This document shows positions 17,262-27,175 of a stretch of 64,000 bases of DNA, in pieces; the stretch's first letter is position 1, and each line of letters starts with the position of its first letter. The DNA comes from Gluconacetobacter entanii. Its GTDB lineage: Bacteria > Pseudomonadota > Alphaproteobacteria > Acetobacterales > Acetobacteraceae. The DNA is taken from the NCBI RefSeq assembly GCF_003206495.1, contig NZ_NKUF01000001.1:62001-126000 (forward strand), written 5' to 3'. The position numbers and the translations under genes are program-made. A model generated the notes under the pieces. That model ran no database searches. It saw nothing but the letters and a program-made list of their open reading frames with translations, and had not been told where the DNA came from.

Positions 17262-18548
17262 TTGTTCGATACGCTGACCACGATCGCGATATGGGGGGGC
17301 GCGCTGGGATCGGGGCTTGCGTGCCTGCTGCTGCTGGCGCTTCTGGCGCAACTGCGCCAGCGCGAGGGCGGGCAGGGGGAGGAAGACCTGCTGGCGCGGC
17401 TGTATGTGATGATGGAGCGTGAAGGCAGCGCCCGCATGGCCGATGCCGAAAACCAGCGTGCGCGGCTTGCGGAAATCGAACGCGTCCTGACCTCCCGGAT
17501 CGAGCAGCGCCATCAGGACACGTCACAGGGCCTGGGCCGCATCGCCAATATCGTCAGCCGCGAGATGGGGGAGATGCGCCTGAACCAGTCCGAGGCCCTG
17601 CGCACCATGGCCACCGACAGCGCCAGCCAGCTTGAGGCCATCCGCCTTGCGGTCAATGAACGCCTGCACGAGGCGGTGGAGCGGCAGATGCAGACCTCGT
17701 TCCAGCGCGTGCTCGAACAGCTTTCCGCCATGCAGAAGGCCATGGGCGAGGTCTCGGCCATGACCGCGCAGGTAGGCGACCTCAAGCGGCTGTTTTCCAA
17801 CGTCAAGACGCGCGGTGGCTGGGGGGAGGCGCAGTTGCGCGCCATCCTTGACGACGTGCTGCCCGAAGGCGCGTACGAGATGAACTGCCGCCTGAGCGAC
17901 AAGAGCCGCGACGTGGTCGAATTCGCGGTGCGCATGCCGGTCAAGGCATCCGTGCCGCCCGTGCTGGCGATTGATTCGAAATTCCCGACCGAGGCGTACG
18001 AACGCCTGCTGCAGGCGGTGGAGGACGTCAATCCCGACGCCGAACGCGCCGCCCGCCGCGCGCTGGAGACCACCGTGCGCATTGAGGCGCGCAAGATCGC
18101 CGCCAAATACATACAGCCCCCCGTCACGGTGGAATTCGCCGTCCTCTACCTGCCGACCGACGGGCTGTATGCGGAAGTCGCGCGCATTCCCGGCCTGATT
18201 GACGAAATCGGCCGCACCAGTCGCGTCATCATCATGGGGCCGGGCCTGATGCCCGCGATGCTGCGCACGATCCACCTCGGCTATGTCACGCTGGCGCTGG
18301 AGAAGCGGACAGATGACATCGCCCGCCTGCTCGGCGCGACGCGCCAGGAAATGCTGCGGATGGACGGCGTGCTTGAAAAACTGGCGCGCAACGCATCGGC
18401 CATGACCAGTTCGATTGACGAGGCCCGGCGTCGTACCGGCATCGTGACACGGCAGCTTCGCGACCTTGACACCGCCTCGTTCGTTGGGGACATGACGGAC
18501 GATCCCGCGCACCACGAGGCCCCGCCCGTGGCCGCTCCCTTCGAGTGA
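17262..18548 (+). CDS. rmuC: DNA recombination protein RmuC
   Basis: A 428-residue RmuC-family protein, known for limiting DNA inversions and carrying a restriction-endonuclease-like core. It has an N-terminal membrane helix, a long coiled-coil stretch (about residues 45-185) and the conserved core with [23 protein letters not shown] and later [12 protein letters not shown]. No ATG fits the N-terminus; the TTG at 17262, 9 bases after a GGGGGGA ribosome binding site, is the best start. It is divergent from dctA. Confidence 0.88.
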   Translation: MFDTLTTIAIWGGALGSGLACLLLLALLAQLRQREGGQGEEDLLARLYVMMEREGSARMADAENQRARLAEIERVLTSRIEQRHQDTSQGLGRIANIVSREMGEMRLNQSEALRTMATDSASQLEAIRLAVNERLHEAVERQMQTSFQRVLEQLSAMQKAMGEVSAMTAQVGDLKRLFSNVKTRGGWGEAQLRAILDDVLPEGAYEMNCRLSDKSRDVVEFAVRMPVKASVPPVLAIDSKFPTEAYERLLQAVEDVNPDAERAARRALETTVRIEARKIAAKYIQPPVTVEFAVLYLPTDGLYAEVARIPGLIDEIGRTSRVIIMGPGLMPAMLRTIHLGYVTLALEKRTDDIARLLGATRQEMLRMDGVLEKLARNASAMTSSIDEARRRTGIVTRQLRDLDTASFVGDMTDDPAHHEAPPVAAPFE

Positions 18549-18600
18549 AAGGGATTTTAATAGGCGCACGCCGTCCTCCTCGCCCATAGTCGGAGCTGTC

Positions 18601-19338
18601 ATGATAGGTCCAAACACCCCTGATCGCGTTGAAAACATGCCGTCTCCGGCCATGGCCGCCGGGCCGAGCGTGCTGCTGGTCGAAGATGACGTGAAGATCG
18701 CGCAGGAAGTGGTGGAGGAACTCGAAAGCCGCTGCTTCCGGGTCCGGCACGAGGTTTCGGGCTCGCAGGGGCTGGAGGTCGGGCTCTCGCATGAGTTCGA
18801 CGTGATGATCGTCGATCGCATGCTGCCCGAACTCGACGGCCTCAGCCTGATCGAGACGCTGCGCGAACGCCGGGTGCGCGCGCCGGTACTGGTCCTGTCC
18901 GCGCTGTCGGCGGTCGATGACCGTGTCAGCGGGCTGAAGGCCGGGGGCGACGACTACCTGACCAAGCCGTTCGCGATGGAGGAACTTGCCGCACGGCTCG
19001 AGGCGCTGCTGCGCCGTCCCAACAACTCGCGCGAGACGATGCTCCATGCCGGGCCTCTGACGATGGACCTGATCGAGCGCACCGTGACGCGCGACGGGGA
19101 GCCGATCGAGCTGCTGCCGCGTGAATTCCGGCTGCTGGAATACCTGATGCGTCGGCCCGACCAGGTGCTGACGCGCAACATGCTGCTGGAGGATGTGTGG
19201 AATTACCGCTTCATCCCGCAGACGAACCTTGTTGACGTGCATATCGGCAAGCTGCGGCGCAAGGTGGATGAAGCGGGCGCTCCCTCCCTGATCCAGAGCA
19301 TACGCGGCGCCGGGTTCATGCTTCGTGTTTCTAAATGA
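18601..19338 (+). CDS. Response regulator, OmpR/PhoB family
   Basis: A 245-residue regulator with an N-terminal receiver domain (acidic pocket D29/D30, phospho-acceptor D72 in VDRMLP, K122 in LTKPF) and a C-terminal winged-helix DNA-binding domain (about residues 150-243, ending RKVDE...IRGAGFML). The 3' end overlaps the sensor kinase gene by 14 bases, so they form one two-component system. An in-frame ATG at 18637 is an alternative start. It probably controls the RND operon 1.6 kb downstream, but this is inferred from position only. Confidence 0.9.
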   Translation: MIGPNTPDRVENMPSPAMAAGPSVLLVEDDVKIAQEVVEELESRCFRVRHEVSGSQGLEVGLSHEFDVMIVDRMLPELDGLSLIETLRERRVRAPVLVLSALSAVDDRVSGLKAGGDDYLTKPFAMEELAARLEALLRRPNNSRETMLHAGPLTMDLIERTVTRDGEPIELLPREFRLLEYLMRRPDQVLTRNMLLEDVWNYRFIPQTNLVDVHIGKLRRKVDEAGAPSLIQSIRGAGFMLRVSK

Positions 19339-20782
19339 ACTGTTCCGGACCGCGACATTCCGCCTGACGCTGGCGGTTGTCGCGGCCATGATCGGGTCGG
19401 CCGCGTTCCAGTTCTTCCTCGGCTACAGCCAGGCCACGGTGTTCGAGGCACGGCGTTCGGACACGCTGCTGTACCGCGAGGCCGCCCTGCTGCAGACCGA
19501 AAGCGCGGAGGACCTGGAGCGCAAGGTCCGCGACCGTGCGACCGATGACCTGCGTGTCATCATGAATGTCACGACGCTGTTCAGCGGGGACCACCGGTAT
19601 ATCGTGGGCGACCTGCATGACTGGCCCGACGGGCTTGTGGCGGACGGGCATGTCCATGAAATCAACATCCAGCCCCCCGCCAGCGCCCTGCAGGCCAGTG
19701 GCGCATCCAGCAGCGGCACGCCTGCTGCGGACCATTCGCCCGGCGTGCTGCGCATGCTCGCGGTGAACGTGCGCGGCGGGCGTGTCCTCGTGCTGGGGCG
19801 AAGCTGGCACATGCGCAGCGAACTGCGCCTGATGATGCGCCATTCCCTGCTGGTCTCCATCGTGCCGACGGTGCTGTTCGCGCTGATGACCGGCATCGTG
19901 CTCAGCCACCGCGCCCTTGCCCGCGTCAAGGACATGCATGAGGCGATCGACCGCATCATGGAAGGCGACCTGCACGAACGCCTGCCCGCCGGCCGGCAGC
20001 GCGACGACCTGCAGCGCCTTGCGGGCAGCGTGAACAGGATGCTCGACCGCCTCGAACGCCTGATGGACGAGATCCGTGACGTCGGCAACGACATCGCCCA
20101 TGACCTGCGCACGCCGCTGACACGGGTGCGCGCGCGCCTCGACCGGGCGCGCTCGGCCGGACATTCGGCGGAGGCGCTGCGCAATGTCATCGCACGCGCC
20201 ATCGACGACCTTGACCAGTCCTTTGCCGTCATCACCGCGCTGTTGCGCATTGGCGAGATCGAGAATGGCCGCCGCCGGGTGGGGTTCGGGATGGTGGATC
20301 TCGACAGCCTTGCCGACGACATCATCGACCTGTACGAACCCATCGCCGAAAGCCGGGGGATCATGCTGGCGCATGTGCGCGGGCAGGGGGTGGGCGAGGT
20401 CCTTGGCGATCGCGACCTTCTGATCGAGGTGCTGGCCAACCTTGTGGACAACGCCATGAAGTTCACGCCGGAGGGCGGGCATGTCACGATCCGCACCGGC
20501 GGGGACGCGCAGGGCGTGACGCTGGAGGTCGAGGATACGGGAATCGGCATCCCGCCGGAGGAACGCCGCGCGGTGACCGGACGTTTCTACCGGTCCGACA
20601 AGAGCAGGCACGTCCCCGGAAGCGGACTTGGGCTGAGCCTGGTATGGGCGATCGTGCAGCTTCATAACGCCAGCCTGCGCATTGGTGCCGCGCGGTGCGA
20701 CGCCAGCCTGCCGGGTGCGGTTTTCACCATATGTTTCGCCCCCGTGGCGCATGCGCCCCCCCCGCCCGAGGAGGTGGCGTGA
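19325..20782 (+). CDS. Sensor histidine kinase
   Basis: A 485-residue membrane kinase starting at a GTG that overlaps the response regulator stop. Membrane helices at about residues 11-33 and 173-195 enclose a periplasmic sensor domain of roughly 140 residues with no recognised fold. Next come a HAMP linker (about 196-245), the phospho-acceptor H259 in NDIAHDLRTPL, and a catalytic domain with an N-box (NLVDNAMKF), DTGIGIP and GSGLGLSL. The signal sensed is unknown. Confidence 0.9.
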   Translation: MFLNELFRTATFRLTLAVVAAMIGSAAFQFFLGYSQATVFEARRSDTLLYREAALLQTESAEDLERKVRDRATDDLRVIMNVTTLFSGDHRYIVGDLHDWPDGLVADGHVHEINIQPPASALQASGASSSGTPAADHSPGVLRMLAVNVRGGRVLVLGRSWHMRSELRLMMRHSLLVSIVPTVLFALMTGIVLSHRALARVKDMHEAIDRIMEGDLHERLPAGRQRDDLQRLAGSVNRMLDRLERLMDEIRDVGNDIAHDLRTPLTRVRARLDRARSAGHSAEALRNVIARAIDDLDQSFAVITALLRIGEIENGRRRVGFGMVDLDSLADDIIDLYEPIAESRGIMLAHVRGQGVGEVLGDRDLLIEVLANLVDNAMKFTPEGGHVTIRTGGDAQGVTLEVEDTGIGIPPEERRAVTGRFYRSDKSRHVPGSGLGLSLVWAIVQLHNASLRIGAARCDASLPGAVFTICFAPVAHAPPPPEEVA

Positions 20783-20809
20783 CGACATTAAACAGAATTT
20801 TCATTTGTC

Positions 20810-20827
20810 TGGGGCGTTCCCCATTTT
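20810..20827 (+). terminator. Short terminator-like hairpin after the kinase gene
   Basis: A 5-bp stem (TGGGG / CCCCA) with a CGTT loop is followed directly by TTTT. It is short, but its place between the two-component genes and the efflux operon would fit a weak terminator. Confidence 0.35.
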
Positions 20828-20853
20828 AACACGAAATGAGGGACGGAGAGATT

Positions 20854-20973
20854 ATGACGATGCATGAGCAAGCCTTGCCGGGCGCACGCAATGGGGAAAA
20901 CCCATTCCTGCCCGCAATGGAAAACGCCACCGGCGACCGGACTCCAGCGCCGGAGGTAGCAACCCGCGCATGA
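20854..20973 (+). CDS. 39-residue small ORF coupled to the RND permease
   Basis: An ATG preceded by a strong GGGACGGAGAG ribosome binding site opens a 39-codon frame (starting MTMHEQALPGARNGE) that ends in a TGA overlapping the permease start codon as ATGA. The peptide is hydrophilic, has no membrane helix and is unlike any family I know. It may be a leader peptide that delivers ribosomes to the permease start, or a small accessory protein. The permease itself has only a weak binding site (CGGAGGTAG at a long distance), which supports coupling. Confidence 0.5.
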   Translation: MTMHEQALPGARNGENPFLPAMENATGDRTPAPEVATRA

Positions 20974-23900
20974 ATGGTATCGTTGTTACCGCGCTCAAGC
21001 GGCCTTACACGTTCGTCGTCCTGTCCATCCTGATTGTTGTCTTTGGCGTGCGCGGCCTGCTGCGCACCCCCACCGACGTCTTTCCCAGCATCAACATCCC
21101 CGTTGTCGCGATCTGCTGGACCTATACCGGCCTGATGCCGGAGGACATGTCCGGCCGCGTCGTCTATTATTACGAACGTGCGCTGACCGCGACGGTCAAC
21201 AACATCGAACATATCGAAAGCCAGTCCTATTACGGGCGCGGCATCGTCAAGGTGTTCTTCCAGCCCGGGACCGATACCGCCGTCGCACAGACGCAGATCA
21301 CGTCCGTGTCCCAGACGGTCATCAAGCAGATGCCCGCCGGCATGACCCCGCCGCTGGTGCTGACCTACAACGCGTCCTCCGTCCCGGTGCTGACGCTGCA
21401 GGTGTCGTCTGATTCGATGACCGCCTCGCAGATCTATGACATGTCGTCCAACCTGATCCGCCCGGCGCTGGTGTCGGTGGCGGGGGCGGCCATTCCCAAT
21501 CCCTATGGCGGGCAGCCGGGCAACATCATGGTTGACCTCGACCAGACGAAGCTGCTGGCCCACGGCCTGTCGGCCACCGATATCGGCAACGCGCTGGGCA
21601 AGCAGAACATCGTGCTGCCCGCCGGTGATCAGCAGATCGGCGCCTTCGACTACATGGTGCAGACCAACGCCTCGCCCGAGGAGATCGACACCTTCAACAA
21701 CATGCCGATCAAGCAGGAGGGCAATTCCGTCGTCTACCTGCGTGACGTGGCGTGGGTGCATGCGGGCGGGCCGCCGCAGACCAACATGGTGCTGGTCAAG
21801 GGGCACCAGGCGGTCCTGATCGTCATCATGAAAAGTGGTGACGCCTCCACCCTGTCGGTCGTCAGCGGGATCAAGGCGCTGCTGCCGGGCATCATAAAGA
21901 CGCTGCCGGCGGGGGTGAACATCACCGTGCTGGGCGATGCCTCCACCTTCGTGAAGGAGGCGGTGCGCGACGTGGTGCAGGAAATGGGTACGGCGGCGCT
22001 GCTCACCAGCCTTGTCGTGCTACTGTTCCTGGGATCGTGGCGATCGACGGTCATCATCGCGACCTCCATCCCGCTGGCGATGCTGTGTTCGGTCATCGGG
22101 CTGGGCATGGCGGGGCAGACGATCAACGTCATGACGCTTGGCGGGCTTGCGCTTGCGGTGGGTATCCTCGTCGATGACGCCACCGTCATGATCGAGAACA
22201 TCGACGCCCATCTGGAGATGGAGAAGGATCTGGAAACCGCCATCATCGACGCGGCGAACCAGATCGTCATTCCCACCTTCGTCTCCACATTGTGCATCTG
22301 TATCGTGTGGATGCCGCTGTTCCAGTTGACCGGGGTCGCGGGCTGGCTGTTCATGCCGATGGCCGAGGCGATCATCTTCGCCATGATCGCCTCCTTCATC
22401 CTGTCGCGCACGCTGGTGCCGACGATGGCGAAATACATGCTTGCGGCGCAGGTGGCGGCGCACCATGCGCTGGCCACCGGGCAGGTCGCCCCGTCGCAGA
22501 GCATCTTCGCGCGGTTCCAGCGCGGGTTCGAGGCGTATTTCGTCCTCTTCCGCAACCGTTACCGCGCCATCCTGATGCACCTGCTGGCGACACGCAGGCG
22601 CTTCGTGCCGCTGTTTTCACTGGTGGCATTCTCATCGCTGGGGCTTCTGTTCTTTGCGGGGCAGGACTTCTTCCCCGAAATCAATTCCAACGCGCTGTCG
22701 ATCCACATGCGCGCGCCGCTTGGCACCAAGATCGCCGAGGCGGGCAAGATCTCCATGCTGGTGAATTACGAGATCGAGCGCCTGCTGCCCGGCGAGGTCG
22801 AGGGCATCGTCAATAACTGCGGCCTGCCGTTCAGCCCGCTGAACCAGGCCTTCATCCCCACGCCCACCGTCGGCACGCAGGACTGCGACCTGACGGTGAC
22901 GCTGAAGGACGAGGAAGCGCCGGTCGCGAAATATCGCGGCATCCTGCGCAAGGGACTGGCGGAGAAATTCCCCGGGACCGAGATCACCTTCATGCCTGCC
23001 GACCTGACGGCCAAGATCCTGAATTTCGGCCTGCCCGCGCCAATCGACGTGCAGGTGTCGGGCCGCAACCTGTATGGCAATTTCGACTTTGCGGAACACC
23101 TTGCCGCCCGCCTGCGCAAGATCACCGGCGTGGCCGATGTGTCGGTGCAGGAACCGATGAATACGCCGACCCTGCGCGTCAATGCGCGCCGGACCTATGC
23201 GTTGGGCACCGGCCTGACGGAGGCGGACGTGGCGAACAACGCCCTTGCCGTGCTGTCGGGCAGTGGCCAGGTCTCGCCCACCTACTGGCTGGACCCCAAG
23301 ACCGGGGTGTCGCATCTGGTGGATATCCAGACGCCGCTGCAGTTCCTGCAGACGATGAACGACCTGGAGACGATCCCCATCGACCGGGGCGACGGCAACC
23401 CGCAGGACCTGCCGCCGCAGATCCTCGGTGGTCTCAGCCAGATCGTGCAGACCGGCACGCCGGGGGAGGTCGCGCATTACAACATCATGCCGGTCTTCGA
23501 CATCTATGCCACGAACGAGGGGCTGGACCTTGGCACCGTCTCCCGCGAGGTGACGCGCGTGGTCGAGGAGGAGCGCAAGTCGCTTCCCCGCGGGTCGAGC
23601 CTGTATGTCCGCGGGCAGGCGACGACCATGAATGGCGCCTATACGCAGTTGATATCCGGCCTCGCAATGTCGATCCTGCTGGTCTATCTGATCATTGTCG
23701 TCAATTTCCAGTCGTGGCTTGACCCCTTCATCATCATCACCGCGCTGCCCGGTGCGCTGGCCGGGATCGCGTGGGCGCTGTTCCTGACGCACACCGCGCT
23801 GTCGGTGCCGGCGCTGACGGGGGCGATCATGTGCATGGGCACCGCGACGGCGAACTCCATCCTTGTGGTGGCCTTCGCGCGGGAGCGGATGGACCTGCAC

Positions 23901-24152
23901 GGCGATGCGGTCAAGGCCGCGATCGAGGCGGGATATGAACGTATCCGCCCGGTGCTGATGACCGCGTCGGCCATGATCATCGGCATGCTGCCCATGTCGC
24001 TGAGCAATTCGCAGAACGCGCCGCTGGGCCGTGCGGTGATGGGGGGCCTGATGGTCGCCACCTGCGCCACGCTGCTGTTCGTGCCGTGCGTGTTCGCGCT
24101 GATTCATTCAAGAAAATCTAAGACCACGACTGCCGAGGGAGAACGCGCATGA
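20970..24152 (+). CDS. RND efflux permease (AcrB/HAE1-like)
   Basis: A 1060-residue inner-membrane proton/drug antiporter with the usual RND layout: membrane helix near residues 12-32, two large periplasmic loops (about 35-335 and 560-870) and twelve helices in total. Helix 4 carries the proton-relay aspartates in GILVDDATVMIENI. It forms a tripartite pump with the adaptor and outer-membrane lipoprotein encoded downstream, each joined by an ATGA overlap. The gene order is permease first. The substrate is unknown. Confidence 0.92.
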   Translation: MNGIVVTALKRPYTFVVLSILIVVFGVRGLLRTPTDVFPSINIPVVAICWTYTGLMPEDMSGRVVYYYERALTATVNNIEHIESQSYYGRGIVKVFFQPGTDTAVAQTQITSVSQTVIKQMPAGMTPPLVLTYNASSVPVLTLQVSSDSMTASQIYDMSSNLIRPALVSVAGAAIPNPYGGQPGNIMVDLDQTKLLAHGLSATDIGNALGKQNIVLPAGDQQIGAFDYMVQTNASPEEIDTFNNMPIKQEGNSVVYLRDVAWVHAGGPPQTNMVLVKGHQAVLIVIMKSGDASTLSVVSGIKALLPGIIKTLPAGVNITVLGDASTFVKEAVRDVVQEMGTAALLTSLVVLLFLGSWRSTVIIATSIPLAMLCSVIGLGMAGQTINVMTLGGLALAVGILVDDATVMIENIDAHLEMEKDLETAIIDAANQIVIPTFVSTLCICIVWMPLFQLTGVAGWLFMPMAEAIIFAMIASFILSRTLVPTMAKYMLAAQVAAHHALATGQVAPSQSIFARFQRGFEAYFVLFRNRYRAILMHLLATRRRFVPLFSLVAFSSLGLLFFAGQDFFPEINSNALSIHMRAPLGTKIAEAGKISMLVNYEIERLLPGEVEGIVNNCGLPFSPLNQAFIPTPTVGTQDCDLTVTLKDEEAPVAKYRGILRKGLAEKFPGTEITFMPADLTAKILNFGLPAPIDVQVSGRNLYGNFDFAEHLAARLRKITGVADVSVQEPMNTPTLRVNARRTYALGTGLTEADVANNALAVLSGSGQVSPTYWLDPKTGVSHLVDIQTPLQFLQTMNDLETIPIDRGDGNPQDLPPQILGGLSQIVQTGTPGEVAHYNIMPVFDIYATNEGLDLGTVSREVTRVVEEERKSLPRGSSLYVRGQATTMNGAYTQLISGLAMSILLVYLIIVVNFQSWLDPFIIITALPGALAGIAWALFLTHTALSVPALTGAIMCMGTATANSILVVAFARERMDLHGDAVKAAIEAGYERIRPVLMTASAMIIGMLPMSLSNSQNAPLGRAVMGGLMVATCATLLFVPCVFALIHSRKSKTTTAEGERA

Positions 24153-25444
24153 CGGGCGCCGATGATATCAAGGGCCAGCGCGGGCGCGGCAGCAGGATCT
24201 GGGTCGGGCTGGGGGTGGTCGTGGTGGCCGTCATCGTCGTCGGCGGGATCGTCGAACGACGCATGCATGTCGAAAGCCTGAGCCGGCAGACCGCCGACGC
24301 CGCCATCCCGCGCGTGCAGGTGATCGAACACGAACACGGGCCAAAGACCCGCACGCTGGACCTGCCGGGCAATATCTCTGCATGGTACCAGGCCCCGATC
24401 TATGCGCAGGTCTCGGGCTATGTGCAGATGTGGTACAAGGATATCGGCGCGAAGGTGAAGGCGGGCGAGATCCTGGCCACCATCGACACGCCGGGACTTG
24501 ATGCGCAGTACGCCGCGTCAAAGGCCAATTTCGACGTGGCCATGGCGCGTTACAAGCTGGCGCAGATCACGGCGAAACGCTGGAAGGCGCTGCAGGGCAC
24601 GCAGGCCGTCTCGCAGCAGGAAGTCGATGTGCAGGCCGCCAATGCCGAAGCGCAGGCCGCCGAGGTGGAGGCCGCCCGGCACGAGGTCTCCCGCTATGCC
24701 GCGCTGATCGGGTTCAAGCAGATCGTCGCCCCCTTTGACGGTGTGGTGACGGCGCGCCTGGCCGACGTGGGCGATTATGTCAACGCGGGCGGCGGGGACG
24801 TGTCCTCCCACGGGACGGCGAGCGAACTGTTCAGCGTGGCGGACGTGCACCGCATGCGTGTCTTCGTGTCCGTGCCGCAGGATTATGCCGACATCATCGG
24901 GCCGAAGCTGACGGGTGACATCACCGTGCCGCAGTATCCGGGGCGGGTGTTCAAGGCGAAGTTCCTGGCCACGGCAAAGGCGTTCAACGCCTCCACCCGC
25001 ACCGTGACGACGGAACTGGTGGTTGATAACGACAAGCGCGAACTGTGGCCCGATTCCTATGCCACCGTGCATTTCACGGCGCCCGGCGACCCGGATATCC
25101 TGATCCTGCCCGAAGGCGCGCTGCTGTTCCGTGCGCAGGGCATGCAGGTGGCCGTGGTGGACGACCATAACCGCATCAGGCTGCGCAATGTCACGGTGGG
25201 GACGAACCTTGGCACCAAGGTGCAGATCCTTGCCGGGGTGGGGCTGCATGACCGCGTGGTCAACAATCCGTCCTCCGGCCTGCTGGAGGGGCAGGAGGTG
25301 TATCTGGTCGGTTCCACCCCCGGATATAATGACGTGGGTGCCTCGGCGATGGCCAAGGCCCCGACGTCCGAAAACACGAAGGATGACGATGTCCGGGCCA
25401 TGCCGTCCGACCAGGGGACGACGGATGCCGTGGCGCGCCGATGA
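24149..25444 (+). CDS. RND efflux periplasmic adaptor (membrane fusion protein)
   Basis: A 431-residue HlyD/AcrA-like protein with an N-terminal membrane anchor (about residues 18-36), a split lipoyl domain (QVSGYVQMWYKDIGAKVKAG and IVAPFDGVVTARLADVGDYV, listed here as two segments), a hairpin of helices between them (about 110-185) and a beta-barrel region. It bridges the permease and the outer-membrane channel. The start and stop overlap both neighbours by ATGA, so the three genes are translated together. Confidence 0.9.
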   Translation: MTGADDIKGQRGRGSRIWVGLGVVVVAVIVVGGIVERRMHVESLSRQTADAAIPRVQVIEHEHGPKTRTLDLPGNISAWYQAPIYAQVSGYVQMWYKDIGAKVKAGEILATIDTPGLDAQYAASKANFDVAMARYKLAQITAKRWKALQGTQAVSQQEVDVQAANAEAQAAEVEAARHEVSRYAALIGFKQIVAPFDGVVTARLADVGDYVNAGGGDVSSHGTASELFSVADVHRMRVFVSVPQDYADIIGPKLTGDITVPQYPGRVFKAKFLATAKAFNASTRTVTTELVVDNDKRELWPDSYATVHFTAPGDPDILILPEGALLFRAQGMQVAVVDDHNRIRLRNVTVGTNLGTKVQILAGVGLHDRVVNNPSSGLLEGQEVYLVGSTPGYNDVGASAMAKAPTSENTKDDDVRAMPSDQGTTDAVARR

Positions 25445-27069
25445 GGGGCAGCTTCATGTGGATGCGCGCGCGCCACCGGTCGATGCGCGCGGCCTGCCTT
25501 GCCGGGTGCGCGATCATGGCCGCGGGCCTTGGCGGGTGCGTGGACCTCGCGCCGAAATACAAACACGCACATTACCTCTACCCCGACAACTGGCAGGGGG
25601 AGGGGATCATGCATTACGGCGTCCCCGCCGATGGTGCGCCCCGTGGGGACTGGTGGACGGTCTTCAACGATCCGCTCCTCAACCAGCTTGAGGAACGGGC
25701 CGGGCACCTGAATCCCGACCTGCAGGCGGCGGCGGAAACCTTCACGCAGGCACGTGACCTGTCGGCGGAGGCCGCGTCGGAGCTTTATCCGCAGATCAGT
25801 GGCGATGCCGGGGCGTCGAACAACCAGGCCTCCCAGCATCGTCTGTGGCGTGGTGCGGGATCACAGGGCCCGACCTACATGTCATCGCAGCAATGGGGTG
25901 CATCCGTCCGGTGGGAGCCGGATTTCTGGTCCGCGATCCGTAACCGCAAGCGCATGCGCCAGCAGCAGGCGCAGGCATCCGCCGCCGACTTTGCCGTGGC
26001 GCGGCTGAGTATCCAGTCCGAACTGGCGAACGATTACATGCAGTTGCGTGGCATGGATGCGCAGCATGCGGTGTATCAGGATTCGATCCGCTACTATGAA
26101 AAGGCGGTGCAGATCACCCAGATGCGTCAGGCCGGCGCGATCGCGGCGGGCATCGACGTGTCGCGCGCACAGACGCAGCTTTCGGCGACGCAGGCGTCCG
26201 ATACCGACCTTCTGGCGCGCCGTGCGGTGATGGAACATGCGATCGCGGTGCTGGTGAACGTCTCGCCCTCGGCGTTCCATATCACGCCGACATCCGAAAT
26301 CCGCTTCCCCAAGGTGAAGATCGCCACGGGCATTCCGTCCACCCTGCTGGAACGGCGTCCCGATGTCGCCAGCGCCGAGCGTAACATGGCGCAGGCGAAC
26401 CGCGCGATCGGCGTCTCGCGCGCGGCGTTCTATCCCCATGTGACCTTCAGCGCCATGGCCGGGTTCATGGATAATGGCTTCACCCTCGATAAGTTCGCCA
26501 ACGGCATGTACAACTATGCCGCGCAGGCCGTGCTGCCGCTGTTCCAGGGCGGGATGCGGCGCGCCGAACTGCAGCGGAGCTGGTCGCAGTACCGCCAGGC
26601 GGAGGACCGTTACCGCGCCACCGTGCTGGCCGCCTTCAAGGATGTGGAGGACGGGCTGAGCCTGACCCATGACCTTGATGTCGAGACCGCGCAGGAAGGT
26701 GCGGCCGTCAAGGCGTCGCTGCGAACGCAGAACATGACGATGCAGCTTTATACCGGTGGCCTGACCAACTATCTCGACGTGGTGGTGGCGCAGGTGGCGG
26801 CGCTGACCGCACGTATTGCCGAGGTGCAGGTGGAAACCCGCTACATGCAGGCGCAGGTCGAACTGATCCGCGCGCTTGGCGGGGGCTGGGATACCAGCCA
26901 GTTGCCCAACCACAGGCAGATCCGCCCGTTCGGCCCGCTGCAATATTCCCACCTGCGGATTCCAAAGACGGCCGGCGGCGTGAACGTGGACAATGGTCCG
27001 GAGTCGAAAGACCTCCAGATGCCTGCCCTGTCGGGGCAGGGGTTGACAGCACCCCCGAATCAGCGGTAG
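25441..27069 (+). CDS. RND efflux outer-membrane lipoprotein (NodT/OprM family)
   Basis: A 542-residue TolC-like channel protein. The signal peptide ends with the lipobox LGGC (near residue 33), giving a lipid-anchored outer-membrane factor. The two repeated OEP halves are visible, with the family motif ERRPDVASAERNMAQAN in the middle and ALGGGWD near the end. It completes the tripartite pump with the permease and adaptor genes. A likely promoter for rplK lies inside its last codons. Confidence 0.9.
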   Translation: MRGSFMWMRARHRSMRAACLAGCAIMAAGLGGCVDLAPKYKHAHYLYPDNWQGEGIMHYGVPADGAPRGDWWTVFNDPLLNQLEERAGHLNPDLQAAAETFTQARDLSAEAASELYPQISGDAGASNNQASQHRLWRGAGSQGPTYMSSQQWGASVRWEPDFWSAIRNRKRMRQQQAQASAADFAVARLSIQSELANDYMQLRGMDAQHAVYQDSIRYYEKAVQITQMRQAGAIAAGIDVSRAQTQLSATQASDTDLLARRAVMEHAIAVLVNVSPSAFHITPTSEIRFPKVKIATGIPSTLLERRPDVASAERNMAQANRAIGVSRAAFYPHVTFSAMAGFMDNGFTLDKFANGMYNYAAQAVLPLFQGGMRRAELQRSWSQYRQAEDRYRATVLAAFKDVEDGLSLTHDLDVETAQEGAAVKASLRTQNMTMQLYTGGLTNYLDVVVAQVAALTARIAEVQVETRYMQAQVELIRALGGGWDTSQLPNHRQIRPFGPLQYSHLRIPKTAGGVNVDNGPESKDLQMPALSGQGLTAPPNQR

Positions 27070-27072
27070 GTG
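27043..27072 (+). promoter_or_regulatory. Candidate promoter of rplK-rplA
   Basis: TTGACA at 27043-27048, an 18-base spacer and TAGGTG at 27067-27072, followed by TACGCCTC. The layout and the GC-rich start region resemble the rpsL promoter (TTGACT, 17 bases, TAGGTT, CCGCGCCCTC). The -35 box lies within the outer-membrane lipoprotein gene. Confidence 0.45.
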
Positions 27073-27175
27073 TACGCCTCTTATCGGAACGCGGGAGGTC
27101 CCTTGCCTTCGCCAGGTCATGGCGGGGGTGACCGCCTGAACCGCGGTCCGGGTGAAACAGTCAGGAGCCCCGGAT

